Of a stretch of DNA of 6,845 nucleotides, positions 6,021 to 6,845 are shown piece by piece. The stretch is taken from contig JAEWMK010000492.1 in the NCBI GenBank assembly GCA_023457235.1, positions 1 through 6,845 of the forward strand, read 5' to 3'. The first letter of the stretch is position 1. Every line of letters starts with the position of its first letter. Source of the DNA: Bacillota bacterium (GTDB lineage: Bacteria; Bacillota; Bacilli; Bacillales; Bacillaceae_J). Made by a program: the position numbers and the translations under genes. The notes under the pieces were generated by a model. That model was not told the origin of the DNA, made no database searches, and saw only the letters and a program-made list of their open reading frames with translations.

Positions 6021-6710
6021 TTATTTTTGGACAGTTAATCTTTCAATCTTTTTTTCTTGTTTTCCAACAATGAGTTTTTGTACATAGATACTAGGCGTAT
6101 GGATCTGATCTGGATTTAATTCGCCAATTTCCACAAGTTCTTCAACCTCAGCAATTGTAATTTTTCCAGCAGCAGCAATCATCGGATTGAAATTTCTCGC
6201 GGTCTTATTGTAAATTAGATTCCCCATTTTATCCCCCTTAGAGGCACGAACTAATGAAAAATCAGCGGTCATTCCTCTTTCAAGTACATATGTTTTCCCA
6301 TCAAACTCCCGAATTTCCTTTCCTTCCGCAATAGGGGTTCCCACTCCAGCTGGTGTATAGAAGGCTGGAATTCCGGCTCCACCTGCACGAATTCGTTCCG
6401 CAAGTGTTCCTTGTGGTACCAGTTCTACTTCCAATTCACCTGAGAGTACTTGTCGTTCAAATTCTTTATTCTCTCCAACGTATGAGCCAATCATTTTTTT
6501 GATTTGTTTATTTTGTAAAAGTAATCCAAGGCCCCAGTCGTCGATTCCGCAGTTATTTGAAATAACGGTTAGGTCCTTTACCCCGGTTTCAGCCAATGCC
6601 AGAATTAAGTTCTCAGGAATTCCGACTAAACCAAAGCCTCCGACCATAATAGTCATACCGTTTTTAATATCTTGGACCGCATCAGAAAATGAAGTTAGTA
6701 TTGGTTTCAT
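6021..6710 (-). CDS. scoA: 3-oxoacid CoA-transferase subunit A
   Basis: This is the alpha subunit, partner of ScoB in a cytoplasmic hetero-oligomer that activates acetoacetate or related acids to CoA thioesters. The 229-residue product has the family N-terminal signature: NGMTIMVGGFGLVGIP at 17-32 fits the pattern with conserved NG, GGF and GxP. The motif ARNFNPMIAAAGK, typical of the family, lies in the C-terminal third. I chose the ATG at 6710-6708, preceded by AAGGAGAG at about ten bases. The frame runs open 28 codons further to an ATG at 6794, but that extension would swallow the ribosome binding site and does not resemble the family N terminus. It is the first gene of the operon visible here; a cre-like site lies about 100 bases upstream. 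Confidence 0.96.
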   Translation of the reverse strand: MKPILTSFSDAVQDIKNGMTIMVGGFGLVGIPENLILALAETGVKDLTVISNNCGIDDWGLGLLLQNKQIKKMIGSYVGENKEFERQVLSGELEVELVPQGTLAERIRAGGAGIPAFYTPAGVGTPIAEGKEIREFDGKTYVLERGMTADFSLVRASKGDKMGNLIYNKTARNFNPMIAAAGKITIAEVEELVEIGELNPDQIHTPSIYVQKLIVGKQEKKIERLTVQK

Positions 6711-6804
6711 AATTGTACATCTCTCCTTAAATTCGATTTTTCTAAAGCTGACTTTCTGCAGCAAATTGATCCAATTTTCGGCGGTTATGCCCATGTGATA
6801 TTCC

Positions 6805-6819
6805 GTGAAGCGCTTTCAA
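6805..6819 (-). promoter_or_regulatory. Candidate cre (CcpA) site upstream of scoA
   Basis: The minus-strand sequence TTGAAAGCGCTTCAC fits WTGNAANCGNWNNCW at 13 of 15 positions. It is one base short of the perfect palindrome TGAAAGCGCTTTCA. It lies about 100 bases upstream of scoA, where CcpA could repress an operon for ketone-body or short-chain-acid use when glucose is present. I could not identify a clear promoter between here and scoA, so the transcription start may be here or beyond the window. Confidence 0.5.
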
Positions 6820-6845
6820 TCTTGAGCTGCAAACTCTATTAATAG

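Noticed and set aside
6711..6794. 28-codon N-terminal extension of scoA
   Set aside because: It contains the AAGGAGAG site serving the ATG at 6710, and the family N terminus starts at that ATG.
6711..6845. Sigma-54 (SigL) promoter upstream of scoA
   Set aside because: TTGCA-like -12 candidates exist, but none has a GG at the required distance for the -24 element.

Overview
This window looks like a stretch of chromosome from a low-GC Gram-positive bacterium of the Bacillaceae. The UvrB, UvrA and CsbA proteins resemble those of Bacillus and Geobacillus. The gene order csbA-uvrB-uvrA is the one I know from Bacillus subtilis. Ribosome binding sites are strong and GGAGG-like, and one start is GTG. 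All convincing genes lie on the minus strand, so transcription runs from high to low coordinates.

Layout in the direction of transcription. (1) 6845-6711: leader upstream of a catabolic operon, with a near-consensus catabolite-response (cre-like) site. (2) 6710-5326: scoA and scoB, the two subunits of a succinyl-CoA:3-ketoacid-type CoA-transferase. (3) 5325-5227: a 99-base gap with a second cre-like site and a TATAAT box. (4) 5226-3907: a short-chain fatty acid permease of the AtoE family. (5) 3712-3467: csbA, a small membrane protein gene that ends in a clear intrinsic terminator. (6) About 3400-3245: an uvrB promoter region with a 13-of-14 match to the Gram-positive LexA/SOS box. (7) 3244-1262: complete uvrB. 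(8) 1261-921: an unusually long 341-base gap holding an imperfect hairpin and four in-phase copies of a 51-base tandem repeat. (9) 920-1: the first 306 codons of uvrA, running off the window.

Two unrelated functions sit side by side. The sco/ato group would import acetoacetate or another short-chain acid and activate it to the CoA thioester. Its two cre-like sites suggest repression when better carbon is available. The uvr pair makes the damage-recognition and loading components of nucleotide excision repair and is probably SOS-induced. csbA is a general-stress gene in B. subtilis and sits here as a separate, terminated unit.

No previously undescribed multi-gene system is visible. The most unusual element is the 51-base repeat array between uvrB and uvrA, in a place where I expect these genes to be nearly contiguous. 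The paired cre-like sites are the most testable regulatory prediction.
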